DNA from: an uncultured Eubacteriales bacterium
GTDB taxonomy: Bacteria > Bacillota > Clostridia > Oscillospirales > CAG-272
DNA length: 64,000 bases
Direction of reading: 5' to 3'
Assembly: GCA_934401725.1 (NCBI GenBank)
Contig: CAKRSS010000004.1
Span: 1 to 64,000, forward strand
Position numbers and translations under genes: made by a program. Numbering within the stretch: the first letter of the stretch is position 1; every line of letters starts with the position of its first letter. Shown here in pieces: positions 49,302 through 57,219 of the stretch. Under the pieces are notes generated by a model. It did not search any database. It had not been told where the DNA came from and worked only from the letters and a program-made list of their open reading frames with translations.

Positions 49302-50582
49302 TTATACGTGATCCTTCTCGCGCCCAACGCGACTGAAAATATTTACGGTCCTGTCCTCGGGAACGTAGCTGTCGGGAAAGTGTATCATGACGTTGGCCTG
49401 CTCGAGACGGGACTGGAGAGCATATATGTCGATATCTGGCAGACCGCGACCGCTCTCGAGCGACAGACAGACTGCCTCGCCGGCCGCCTGTCCTGTCAGA
49501 ATGGCGGGTGGTATGACGCGCAGCATGTCCCAGCCATAACCGGTCGCAGAGGCACTGCGGCCTGCGGTTATCATGTTGTCGAAGCCCGAGCGGACGAGCG
49601 TGCGGTAGGGCACCTCAAAGAGGTAGTCGCGGTGACCGAAGTCGTTTATGGCGCAGACCGAGTCGTCAAAGTGACGGTAGCAGTCCTTGACACAAAGGGA
49701 ATAGTCACCATCTATGTGACAGGTGGTGCGGAAATTAGGCATCATTGGAAGCATTGCAAGCTCGCGGCTGCGGCGATCGTCGACGCGAAGGTTGTCGAGC
49801 ATGGTCAGCTGATTGCGTATCAGATAGTCCGAGACCTCGTCGACCGTAAGCCCGCTCCAGCGCGGCATGTCTTCAGGCTGGCGGTCGCCGTAGAGGTTGA
49901 TTCCGCCGCCGTGCACGGGCTTGAAGGCGCGGCGTATGTCGCCTGCCTCGACAGCCTCGCGACAGCTCTCAAGCGTGATCTTTTTACCGAAATAGGAGAA
50001 AAAGTTTTGCCCGGCGACGGTAGGCATGCCGGAGCGACGCAGCACGTCCGCGTCGCCGGTCGTGTCGACGAGGACGCGGCAGGGGTAGTATTCAAGCCCC
50101 GATTTGCTGTCGCAGATGACGCCGCGGCAGTGCGTTCCGTCCATGTCTGGGTAGACGGCGGAGCAGTCGAAAAGCAAATCAACCCCGGCTGACGTCACCG
50201 CCTCGGTCAGCTGAAGCGCGAATATGTAGGGCGAGAAGACGGTGCGGTAGCGCTTGGTCGTCGGCGCGTCGGGTTCGCCGTCGCGCCACTCGGGGTGCAG
50301 GTTGTCGTAGCCGTATTTTATCGACTCGCGCAGCCACTTGTCGGCAAGGCCGAATATTATCTGCTTGCCGCGCCCGTTGCACATGGGGACGAACAGATTG
50401 ACCAGCCCCAGCGTTGCGAGTCCGCCGAGAATGTTGGATTTTTCGACGAGCAGAACGCTCACGCCGCGCGCGGCCGCGGACACCGCCGCCGCTACGCCAG
50501 CCACACCACCGCCTGCGACGATGACGTCGTGCGGCGTCCGGACGGGTATGTTCCTTGAGAATGAAAACAGCTGCTCAGACAT
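49302..50582 (-). CDS. FAD-dependent oxidoreductase
   Basis: A 426-residue FAD_oxidored-family flavoprotein. The N-terminal Rossmann motif is VIVAGGGVAGVAAAVSAAARGVSVLLVEK (about 19-48), followed by the GGLATLGLVN flavin-binding block and later VLVDTTGDADVLRR and the C-terminal MITAGRSASATGYGWDMLRVIPPAILTGQAAGEAV. Such proteins are found in polysaccharide and lipid catabolic loci of gut bacteria, usually of unknown substrate. AAGGAGG precedes the ATG. It overlaps the upstream P-loop kinase gene by 8 nt and belongs to a three-gene operon with tfoX-like. Confidence 0.9.
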   Translation of the reverse strand: MSEQLFSFSRNIPVRTPHDVIVAGGGVAGVAAAVSAAARGVSVLLVEKSNILGGLATLGLVNLFVPMCNGRGKQIIFGLADKWLRESIKYGYDNLHPEWRDGEPDAPTTKRYRTVFSPYIFALQLTEAVTSAGVDLLFDCSAVYPDMDGTHCRGVICDSKSGLEYYPCRVLVDTTGDADVLRRSGMPTVAGQNFFSYFGKKITLESCREAVEAGDIRRAFKPVHGGGINLYGDRQPEDMPRWSGLTVDEVSDYLIRNQLTMLDNLRVDDRRSRELAMLPMMPNFRTTCHIDGDYSLCVKDCYRHFDDSVCAINDFGHRDYLFEVPYRTLVRSGFDNMITAGRSASATGYGWDMLRVIPPAILTGQAAGEAVCLSLESGRGLPDIDIYALQSRLEQANVMIHFPDSYVPEDRTVNIFSRVGREKDHV

Positions 50583-51108
50583 GATAGCCTCCTTGTGTGT
50601 GTTTTTTTGCCCTGACGAGCCCCGCTATCTTTTCGGCGGCCTCGCGGGCGCTTATGTGGCTGACGTCGATTCTGACGCTGTCCATGCCGCGGTAGAGCGG
50701 CAGGCGCGCGACGCTGCACTCAATGACGTCCGGCTGACGAAGCCCTGCCCTGACGTCGGCGCCGAGGCGGTCGCGCAGCGCGCGCTCGTCCGGCATGAGC
50801 GTGAAGAGGGAAAAGCTCACGCTCTCAATCGGCAGGCGGCGCAAAATGTCGTCGATTATGGTCTGCTCGTGCATGACCCAGCCGAAAATGACGTTTTCGT
50901 AGGCCGTGCAGCGGATGAAGCCGGAGAGAAGAAAGCAGATGTTGTCCATGACCATGCGTCGCGTCTCCTCGGTCACGGTGAAGGGACAGGCGTCCCAGCA
51001 GGCATCGCCGTCGAGGCAGACGGAGGGCGGCAGCATAGCTTTCAGTTCACGGCAGACGGTCGTCTTTCCCGCACCCATGGTGCCGTTGATAAAAATCAGG
51101 TTTTTCAT
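50575..51108 (-). CDS. P-loop nucleotide kinase-like protein
   Basis: A 177-residue protein with a Walker A GTMGAGKTTV at the N-terminus and a fold resembling shikimate/cytidylate-type kinases (AAA_33-like). The DGDACW motif at about 36 could bind substrate; the target is unknown, with small metabolites, nucleosides and antibiotics all possible. The start is placed at ATG 51108, which overlaps the stop of the TfoX-like gene (ATGA) and needs no ribosome site; a second ATG at 51117 is the alternative. It is the middle gene of the operon. Confidence 0.8.
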   Translation of the reverse strand: MKNLIFINGTMGAGKTTVCRELKAMLPPSVCLDGDACWDACPFTVTEETRRMVMDNICFLLSGFIRCTAYENVIFGWVMHEQTIIDDILRRLPIESVSFSLFTLMPDERALRDRLGADVRAGLRQPDVIECSVARLPLYRGMDSVRIDVSHISAREAAEKIAGLVRAKKHTQGGYHV

Positions 51109-51428
51109 TTTTGACATTTTTTGCGCGGACGCGGCTCGGGTGTGAGCTCGTAGAGGCGCGGGATGAGGACGCTCAGAAGCTCTGTGTCGTCGATGTCGAC
51201 GATGTAACTCTTTCGCGCACCGGGGTAGGGCGCGCCGAGCGGAGCCGCGGACATGACGTCGGCAAGCTCCGGCAGACGCTTGATGTAAACGGTGTTATCG
51301 CAGACGGTCAGAAGTGGCTTGCCGTCAAGATACGCCATGTATTCGCCGAACATTTGGCGTGCGCTCGCCGCGCCGAAGGGCGAGAGCTGCTCGAGCACGA
51401 AGGATATGTATTGCTTTGATGTTGCCAT
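51105..51428 (-). CDS. TfoX N-terminal domain family protein
   Basis: A 107-residue protein consisting of a single TfoX_N-type domain (FVLEQLSPFGAASARQMFGEYMAYLDGKPLLTV). Full-length TfoX regulates competence in gamma-proteobacteria, but the stand-alone N-terminal domain in Firmicutes has no proven role. GAGGAGG precedes ATG 51428; the upstream ATG is part of a non-coding extension. It heads an operon under a consensus promoter, followed by coupled kinase and oxidoreductase genes. Confidence 0.88.
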   Translation of the reverse strand: MATSKQYISFVLEQLSPFGAASARQMFGEYMAYLDGKPLLTVCDNTVYIKRLPELADVMSAAPLGAPYPGARKSYIVDIDDTELLSVLIPRLYELTPEPRPRKKCQK

Positions 51429-51457
51429 GACTGCCTCCTCAATATATATCACCTGAT

Positions 51458-51486
51458 ATTATACGTGCGCGCGGGCGGTGTGTCAA
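51458..51486 (-). promoter_or_regulatory. Promoter of the tfoX-like operon
   Basis: On the minus strand: TTGACA (51486-51481), 17-bp spacer, TATAAT (51463-51458). Confidence 0.92.
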
Positions 51487-51515
51487 GAGGCTGCGTAAAA
51501 AATCGTGCGCGGCTA

Positions 51516-51544
51516 TTGAAAAGGGCGGGGCAGTGTGATATGAT
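51516..51544 (+). promoter_or_regulatory. Promoter of the SGNH hydrolase gene
   Basis: TTGAAA (51516-51521), 17-bp spacer, TATGAT (51539-51544) with extended -10 TGA. It is divergent from the tfoX-like promoter, with 29 bp between the two -35 boxes. Confidence 0.88.
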
Positions 51545-51584
51545 TATAATGAACATAATGAAAATTTTTACGAGGTGAAATACA

Positions 51585-52376
51585 ATGGATATACGCTCAT
51601 ACATGGCGTCCCCCGGCGAGGGGCCGCTCGACAATCTCAAGCCTGACGGCGGGCTGTGCGGCATTTTCCGCACCATGGGCTGCATCGGTGACAGTCTGTC
51701 GTCCGGCGAATTTGAGGAGCTGGACGCCGATGGCGTCAAGCACTACCACGACTATTACGAATACTCCTGGGGGCAGTACATAGCCCGCGCGGCGGGTATC
51801 AAGGTGTACAATTTCTCCAAGGGCGGCATGACGGCCAAGCGATACTGCGAGGAGTTTGCCGAGTCGCGCGGCTTCTGGAACCCCGAGCTTGCCTGCCAGG
51901 CCTACACCATCGCGCTCGCCTGCAACGACGTCAACCACATCGAGCTGGGTTCCGCCGACGACATCGATGTTTCCGACTGGCATAACAACAAGCCGACCTT
52001 CGCGGGCTATTACGGTCAGATTATCATGCGCTACAAGGAGATACAGCCCAAGGCGCGTTTCTTCCTTCTGACGCTCCCGCATGGCTTCAACTCGAAAAAC
52101 GCTGACAAGGTGTCGCCTGCCTCGCAGATTATACGTGACGTCGCGGATAAGTTCGAGTGGACGTATGTGGTCGACCTCGAGCGCTATCTGCCGCCGGTTG
52201 ACGACGATTTCCGCCGCCGTTTCTATCTCGGCGGGCACCTGAACGCCGCGGGCTATCTCATGGCGTCGCGCGTCATTTCCTCGTACATCGACTATATCAT
52301 CCGCCAGAATCCCGAGGATTTTTCGCAGGTCGGCTTTATCGGCACGCCCTACCACAGCCATGCGGCCAAGTGGTAA
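51585..52376 (+). CDS. SGNH/GDSL-type hydrolase
   Basis: A 263-residue hydrolase of the SGNH superfamily (esterase, lipase or deacetylase). Visible blocks are GDSLS near residue 36 (nucleophile Ser38), FSKGGMTA (Gly), ACNDVNH (Asn), and GGHLNAAGY near 220 (catalytic Asp/His region with His). There is no signal peptide, so it is probably cytoplasmic and may remove acyl groups from imported sugars or lipids. It has its own promoter and is followed, after a short gap, by rplS with a separate promoter. Confidence 0.85.
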   Translation: MDIRSYMASPGEGPLDNLKPDGGLCGIFRTMGCIGDSLSSGEFEELDADGVKHYHDYYEYSWGQYIARAAGIKVYNFSKGGMTAKRYCEEFAESRGFWNPELACQAYTIALACNDVNHIELGSADDIDVSDWHNNKPTFAGYYGQIIMRYKEIQPKARFFLLTLPHGFNSKNADKVSPASQIIRDVADKFEWTYVVDLERYLPPVDDDFRRRFYLGGHLNAAGYLMASRVISSYIDYIIRQNPEDFSQVGFIGTPYHSHAAKW

Positions 52377-52398
52377 CGAAAAAAATTTGCAAAAACTA

Positions 52399-52427
52399 TT
52401 GCAAAAACGGAAAGTGTGTAGTATAAT
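52399..52427 (+). promoter_or_regulatory. Promoter of rplS
   Basis: TTGCAA (52399-52404), 17-bp spacer, TATAAT (52422-52427). The ~85-nt leader could hold an L19 leader-type structure, but I could not confirm one. Confidence 0.9.
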
Positions 52428-52512
52428 ATCTCTGTTATGCGCATATCGCGCTATTACGGGCAGTCCGCTGCGTAGCTCTGCATGAATGTCCGCATTATTA
52501 AGGAGGGCCAAA

Positions 52513-52854
52513 ATGAACAAAATCGAGGCTTTTACAAACGAGCAATTGAAGAAGGAGCTGCCCCTGGTTCGTGTCGGTGACAACGTTCGCGTTCACAACA
52601 GAATCAAGGAGGGCAACCGGGAAAGAATCCAGCTTTTTGAAGGCACTGTCATCGCCAAGCACGGCGGCGGCATCTCCGAGACCTTCACCGTCAGACGTGT
52701 TTCCTACGGCTGCGGCGTGGAAAAGACATTCCCCATCCACTCTCCCAACGTTGAGAAGGTTGAGATCACCCGTGTCGGTAAGATCAGACGCGCTAAGCTC
52801 TACTATCTGCGTGACAGAGTCGGTAAGGCTTCCAAAGTCAAGGAAAAGATCTGA
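52513..52854 (+). CDS. rplS: 50S ribosomal protein L19
   Basis: L19 sits at the interface of the 30S and 50S subunits. The 113-residue product matches the family throughout: the early LKKELPLVRVGDNVRVHNRI, FEGTVIAKHGGGISETFTVRRVSYG, and the C-terminal RVGKIRRAKLYYLRDRVGKASKVKE. AAGGAGG lies upstream of ATG 52513; the longer frame back to 52486 is not used. In many genomes rplS follows rimM-trmD, but here it is alone, between an SGNH hydrolase and sigG. A clear terminator follows. Confidence 0.98.
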   Translation: MNKIEAFTNEQLKKELPLVRVGDNVRVHNRIKEGNRERIQLFEGTVIAKHGGGISETFTVRRVSYGCGVEKTFPIHSPNVEKVEITRVGKIRRAKLYYLRDRVGKASKVKEKI

Positions 52855-52866
52855 ATATAACTCAGA

Positions 52867-52893
52867 GGGTCGCCGCGAGGCGACCTTTTCCTT
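52867..52893 (+). terminator. Terminator of rplS
   Basis: GGTCGCC (52868-52874), loop GCGA, GGCGACC (52879-52885), then TTTTCCTTTT. Confidence 0.92.
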
Positions 52894-52992
52894 TTGCCGT
52901 GACGCGCCGGTAAAAACAGGCAAAAGCACACATGAATAATCAAATCTCACGTTTGTCAATACTTTGAGTATCCTAAAAACGGGAGATTTCAT

Positions 52993-53766
52993 ATGTATTA
53001 TAATAAAGTTGAGATATGCGGGGTCAACACCTCCAAGCTGAAAACACTGACAGACGACGAAAAACGCGAGCTGCTGCTGCGTTCCAAGGCGGGCGACGAG
53101 GGGGCGCGGCAGGAGCTGATATACGGCAATCTGCGGCTCGTGCTGAGCATAATACAGCGCTTCACAAACCGCCGCGAGAGCATGGACGACCTGTTTCAGG
53201 TCGGCTGTGTCGGGCTCATCAAGGCGGTCGACAACTTCAACACCGAGCTTGACGTCAAGTTTTCGACCTACGCCGTGCCCATGATAATCGGCGAGATACG
53301 GCGCTATCTGCGGGACAACAACGCCATACGCATCAGCCGTTCGGTGCGCGACCTTGCCTACCGGGCGCTCGGCGCGCGCGAGGAGCTGACGCGTCTCAAG
53401 CAGAGCGAGCCGACGGTCGAGGAGATAGCGGCGCAGCTCGGTGAGAGCCGCGAGGCAGTCATGCGCGCGATGGAGGCCATTGTCGAGCCGATCTCGCTTT
53501 ACGAGCCGGTTTACAGCGAGAACGGGGATTCGATATACGTCATTGATCAGGTCAGCGACGCGAACAGCTCGGACGAATGCTGGCTCGAGAACATCGCCCT
53601 GCGTGACGCCATGACTAAGCTGTCCGAGCGCGAGCGGTCGATAATAAACATGCGTTTTTACAAAAACAAGACGCAGATGGAGATTGCCGAGGAGATAGGC
53701 ATCTCGCAGGCGCAGGTGTCGCGGCTTGAGAAGGGCGCAATCGAGAAAATGCGCGCGCAAATATAA
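52993..53766 (+). CDS. sigG: RNA polymerase sporulation sigma factor SigG
   Basis: Sigma-G directs late forespore genes, including those for SASPs and GPR. The 257-residue product begins with the SigG-specific KVEICGVNTSKLKTL segment, then conserved region 2 (GNLRLVLSIIQRFTNRRESMDDLFQVGCVGLIKAVDNF, KFSTYAVPMIIGEIRRYLRDNN), region 3 (PTVEEIAAQLGESREAV) and region 4 (KNKTQMEIAEEIGISQAQVSRLEKGAIEKM). The N-terminal motif separates it from SigF. A GGGAGA site lies 7 nt before the ATG. It is located apart from the usual spoIIG (spoIIGA-sigE-sigG) cluster; no sigE is present in this window. Confidence 0.97.
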   Translation: MYYNKVEICGVNTSKLKTLTDDEKRELLLRSKAGDEGARQELIYGNLRLVLSIIQRFTNRRESMDDLFQVGCVGLIKAVDNFNTELDVKFSTYAVPMIIGEIRRYLRDNNAIRISRSVRDLAYRALGAREELTRLKQSEPTVEEIAAQLGESREAVMRAMEAIVEPISLYEPVYSENGDSIYVIDQVSDANSSDECWLENIALRDAMTKLSERERSIINMRFYKNKTQMEIAEEIGISQAQVSRLEKGAIEKMRAQI

Positions 53767-53816
53767 CAAACAACCAGATATTGTGATATTTTTGCGGGAA
53801 AACGGGGCAGACACTG

Positions 53817-53845
53817 TTGACAAAACGGCGAAAATGAGGTATTAT
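53817..53845 (+). promoter_or_regulatory. Strong promoter upstream of the structured leader
   Basis: TTGACA (53817-53822), 17-bp spacer, TATTAT (53840-53845). It would produce either a ~300-nt leader for the sugar-nucleotide operon or a separate RNA. Confidence 0.85.
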
Positions 53846-53990
53846 TAATATGAGTTTGTAGGCCGACACGCGGGGTGAGGGGAGCGTATTGGCATATGCT
53901 CGTATGCAGGAGAGTTCCTGCACCCGCGGGGTGCGCGCCGGAACGTTCGGCGGAAAACGGTTTTTGAAAAAATAAGTTCTTTAGCCCGAT

Positions 53991-54096
53991 GGGGCACTCG
54001 CCATAACGTCGGCGGGACGTGATTTAACTGTACTTTTCTGCTCGCGGCAGAAAAGTACAGTTCTTAACGTCCCGCAGACGTTCGGCGAGTTCCCCC
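53991..54096. repeat. Long hairpin element containing dispersed repeat copy 2
   Basis: Successive paired blocks fold inwards: GGGG..ACTCGCC with GGCGAGT.CCCC, AACGTC/GACGTT, GCGGGACGT/ACGTCCCGC, and the innermost AACTGTACTTTTCTGC/GCAGAAAAGTACAGTT around a TCGCG loop. The tip (54037-54059) is identical to 424-446. It looks like a MITE or a mobile terminator-like element. Confidence 0.8.
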
Positions 54097-54149
54097 GTAG
54101 GCAAACTAACTATGATAAAAATTTTTAACATACATAAAGGAGAAAAACC

Positions 54150-55055
54150 ATGACACTTCTTATTCTTGCTGCCGGTCTCGGCTCGAGATACGGCGGGCTG
54201 AAACAGCTTGACCCGATCAACGATTACGGTGAGTTCATCATCGACTATTCCGTGTTCGACGCAAAGCGTGCGGGCTTTGACCGGGTTGTTTTTGTTATCA
54301 AGGAAGAAAACTATGAGGCCTTCCGTGAGACCATCGGCTCGCGTATCGAGGGTCACATAAAGGTTGAGTATGCCTTCCAGAAGATGGACAATATCCCTGC
54401 GTGGGCGTCCGTCCCCGAGGGACGCACCAAGCCGTGGGGCACCACGCACGCCGTCCTTGCTGCACGTGATATTATTCATGATAACTTCGCCGTCTGCAAC
54501 GCCGACGACTTCTACGGCGCCGATACCTTCAAAAAGGTCGCCGCACACCTCGCAAATCCCGCACTCAAGCCCGACTCGCACGACTACTGCATGGTCGGCT
54601 TCGTGCTCAACAACACGCTCACCGATAACGGCTCCGTCTCCCGCGGCGTCTGCGTCACAAATGACGGTATGCTGAACAGCATCGTCGAGCGCACAAAGAT
54701 TTACCGCACTCCCGAAGGCCCCGTCTTCGAGGAGAATGACCGGCGCTTCCCGCTCACCAACGATACCATCGTATCCATGAACTTCTGGGGGTTTACCCCC
54801 GCCGTCTTCGATCAGCTCGAGGAGAGATTCGAGAAGTTCCTGCGCGGCGAGCTCGCCGAGAACCCGCTCAAGAAGGAGTGCCTGCTACCCAATGACATCG
54901 GTCTGATGCTCGGTGAGAACAAGTGCACTGTCCGCGCCTATTCCACGGAGTCTGTCTGGTTCGGTGTTACATATCACGAGGACAGAGCCGACGTCGTCGC
55001 CAAAATCGGTGCGCTTACCGACGGCATCAGATATCCAAAGGGGCTTTGGAAATGA
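54150..55055 (+). CDS. Sugar-phosphate nucleotidyltransferase
   Basis: A 301-residue NTP-transferase-fold enzyme. It begins MTLLILAAGLGSRYGGLKQL, the nucleotide-binding signature of sugar-1-phosphate uridylyl/thymidylyltransferases, followed by PWGTTHAVLAARDII, the metal-site VCNADDFYG and a C-terminal STESVWFGVTYHEDRADV. It overlaps the following NahK-like kinase by 4 nt (ATGA). Its job is probably to turn the hexose- or N-acetylhexosamine-1-phosphate from that kinase into UDP-sugar, which GalE can then epimerise. This is inferred from the operon. AAAGGAG precedes the ATG. Confidence 0.88.
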   Translation: MTLLILAAGLGSRYGGLKQLDPINDYGEFIIDYSVFDAKRAGFDRVVFVIKEENYEAFRETIGSRIEGHIKVEYAFQKMDNIPAWASVPEGRTKPWGTTHAVLAARDIIHDNFAVCNADDFYGADTFKKVAAHLANPALKPDSHDYCMVGFVLNNTLTDNGSVSRGVCVTNDGMLNSIVERTKIYRTPEGPVFEENDRRFPLTNDTIVSMNFWGFTPAVFDQLEERFEKFLRGELAENPLKKECLLPNDIGLMLGENKCTVRAYSTESVWFGVTYHEDRADVVAKIGALTDGIRYPKGLWK

Positions 55056-56149
55056 ATTCGGAAATCTTAAATGCGGCGCGCCGCTTTGATGTTGCGGGCG
55101 AGCCCTGCGGCGTCACGGAGTGCACGGCCGGACATATAAACAATACATACGTGGTTGATTTCCGTAATAACGGGCAAACCGATAAATACGTTCTTCAGCG
55201 CATAAACACCTACGTCTTCAAACAGCCGGATTTTGTCATGAACAACATCTTCGGAGTCACGACCTACCTGCGCGGCTATCTCGTCGCCTCGGGTGAGGAC
55301 CCGCGGCGCGGGACGCTGAATTTCGTCTTCTGCCGCGACGGTCACACCTACTACCGCGACGAGCAGGATGGCTGTTGGCGTATGTATCGCTATATCGACA
55401 ATGTTATCTCCTACGCGCTGGCGGACAGCCCCGACATGTTCATGAAGGCAGGCTTTGCCTTCGGGCAGTTCCAGCGCCGCATGGCGGGCTACGACGCGAC
55501 CGTGCTCAAGGAGACCATCCCCGACTTCCACAACACCAAAAAGCGCTTCGCGCGCTTCTGCGAGGTCGTTGACGCCTGCACGAGCGAGCGGCGCGACATT
55601 GCAGCGGAGGAGATAAAGTTCGTCCGTGCGAGAGAGTCGCAGTGCGCGCTCATCGTCGACGAGCTGGCGTCAGGCGGTATTCCGCTGCGCGTCACGCACA
55701 ACGACACCAAGCTCAACAACATACTCATGGACGCCGAGACAGGGGACAGCGTCTGCATAATCGACCTTGACACCGTCATGCCGGGCTCGTCGCTGTACGA
55801 TTTCGGCGACGCTATCCGCTTCGGCGCTTCGAGCGCGCTCGAGGACGAGAAGGACCTCACCAAGGTCTACTTCCGCAACGACATGTTCGAGGCCTTCGTG
55901 AGAGGCTACATCGAGGGCTCGGGTCACTCGCTGACCGAGCGAGAGATAGAGCTGCTGCCCATGGGCGCGCTCGTCATCACGCTTGAGACGGGCATGCGCT
56001 TCCTCACCGACTACCTCGAGAACGACGTTTACTTCAAGACCGCGTTCCCCGACCACAACCTCGTCCGGGCGCGCAATCAGTTTAAGCTGGTCTCGGACAT
56101 CGAGAACCGCATGGACGAATTCCAGGCTATAATCGCAAAATTCAAATAA
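55052..56149 (+). CDS. Phosphotransferase, N-acetylhexosamine 1-kinase-like
   Basis: A 365-residue aminoglycoside phosphotransferase-fold kinase resembling NahK, which phosphorylates the anomeric position of GlcNAc/GalNAc. Features are an N-lobe with AGHINNTYVVDF (glycine-rich position) and YVLQRINTYVF (ATP-binding Lys/Gln region), then THNDTKLNNILMD (catalytic Asp and Asn) and CIIDLDTVMPGSSLYDFGD (DxD metal site). The start codon overlaps the nucleotidyltransferase stop. With that enzyme, GalE and GalM it could form a salvage route for galacto- or lacto-N-biose sugars. Choice of sugar is not provable from sequence. Confidence 0.87.
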   Translation: MNSEILNAARRFDVAGEPCGVTECTAGHINNTYVVDFRNNGQTDKYVLQRINTYVFKQPDFVMNNIFGVTTYLRGYLVASGEDPRRGTLNFVFCRDGHTYYRDEQDGCWRMYRYIDNVISYALADSPDMFMKAGFAFGQFQRRMAGYDATVLKETIPDFHNTKKRFARFCEVVDACTSERRDIAAEEIKFVRARESQCALIVDELASGGIPLRVTHNDTKLNNILMDAETGDSVCIIDLDTVMPGSSLYDFGDAIRFGASSALEDEKDLTKVYFRNDMFEAFVRGYIEGSGHSLTEREIELLPMGALVITLETGMRFLTDYLENDVYFKTAFPDHNLVRARNQFKLVSDIENRMDEFQAIIAKFK

Positions 56150-56202
56150 AGACATTTGCGCGTCGGCGCCGACGGCGTCCCCGCGCGGGAAAGGCATCTA
56201 AA

Positions 56203-57219
56203 ATGGCTGTTCTTATAACAGGCGGTACCGGCTATATCGGCTCGCATACGATAGTTGAGCTGCTGGCCGACGGCCGCGATATTGTGGTGATGGATAATTT
56301 CTGCAACAGCAAGCCCGTAGTGCTGGAGCGGCTCCGTCAGATAACCGGCAAGGAGATCAGATTCTACAAGGCCGATATGCTCGACAGTGAGAGCATGGAG
56401 GTCATTTTCAAGGAGAACAAGATAGATTCCTGCATCCATTTCGCCGGACTGAAGGCGGTGGGCGAATCGGTTCAGAAGCCGCTGTGGTATTACCACAACA
56501 ACCTCACCGGCACGCTCAAGCTGTGCGAGCTTATGCAGAAGTACGGCGCGAAGGAGATAGTTTTCAGCTCCTCCGCGACGGTTTACGGACGCCCGAAGAG
56601 CGTCCCTATCCGCGAGGATTTCCCGCTCTCGACCGAGAATCCGTACGGCGAGACAAAGCTTGTAATCGAGCGCATTCTCTCCGATCTGCACTGCGCAGAC
56701 CCCGAGTGGAGCGTTACGATACTGCGCTACTTCAACCCTGTCGGCGCGCACAAGAGCGGCATGATAGGCGAGGACCCGCGCGGCATTCCGAACAACCTCA
56801 TGCCCTACATCACCCAGGTCGCCGAGGGCAGACTCGACCACCTCAGTGTGTTCGGCAACGATTACAACACTCCCGACGGCACGGGCGTGCGCGACTATAT
56901 CCACATCACCGACCTTGCCCGCGCCCACCTCAAGGCGCTGGACTATGCCGACAGCCACCGCGGCGTCGATTACTTCAACATCGGCACCGGCAAGGGTTAC
57001 TCCGTGCTCGAGTTGGTCGAGACGTATCAGCGCGTGACGGGCAAGAAGATACCCTACGTCATTGCTCCCCGCCGTGCGGGCGACGTTGACGAGTGCTACG
57101 CTGACCCGTCAAAGGCCAACCGTGTGCTCGGCTGGAGCGCACAGCTCGGACTTGAGGACATGTGCCGCGACTCCGACCACTGGCAGACGCTCAACCCCAT
57201 GGGCTACGACGTAAAATGA
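56203..57219 (+). CDS. galE: UDP-glucose 4-epimerase
   Basis: GalE interconverts UDP-glucose and UDP-galactose (and often the N-acetyl forms) using bound NAD. The 338-residue product shows the Rossmann motif TGGTGYIGSH at residues 7-16, FAGLKAVGESVQKP, the catalytic SSSATVYG and YGETK (Tyr/Lys), RYFNPVGAH, and GTGVRDYIHI. Length matches E. coli GalE. It follows the NahK-like kinase by about 50 nt, and its end overlaps the galM start by four bases. Confidence 0.97.
   Translation: MAVLITGGTGYIGSHTIVELLADGRDIVVMDNFCNSKPVVLERLRQITGKEIRFYKADMLDSESMEVIFKENKIDSCIHFAGLKAVGESVQKPLWYYHNNLTGTLKLCELMQKYGAKEIVFSSSATVYGRPKSVPIREDFPLSTENPYGETKLVIERILSDLHCADPEWSVTILRYFNPVGAHKSGMIGEDPRGIPNNLMPYITQVAEGRLDHLSVFGNDYNTPDGTGVRDYIHITDLARAHLKALDYADSHRGVDYFNIGTGKGYSVLELVETYQRVTGKKIPYVIAPRRAGDVDECYADPSKANRVLGWSAQLGLEDMCRDSDHWQTLNPMGYDVK

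Larger units (their letters stand above)
53767..54149. other. Structured intergenic region with strong promoter
   Basis: About 380 nt without a gene. It contains a consensus promoter (53817-53845), a run of GC-rich hairpins (GCAGGA/TCCTGC near 53916-53931, CACCC/GGGTG near 53931-53943, CGCCG/CGGCG near 53936-53952), and a 106-nt long hairpin (53991-54096). I could not match it to a known riboswitch or RNA gene. Confidence 0.7.

Noticed and set aside
52428..52512. Possible L19 leader RNA before rplS
   Set aside because: The leader has the right size, but I could not find the expected paired elements by eye.
52921..52992. Forespore (sigma-F/G) promoter upstream of sigG
   Set aside because: GAATA at 52934 is a plausible -35, but the sequence 18 nt later matches the -10 consensus poorly.
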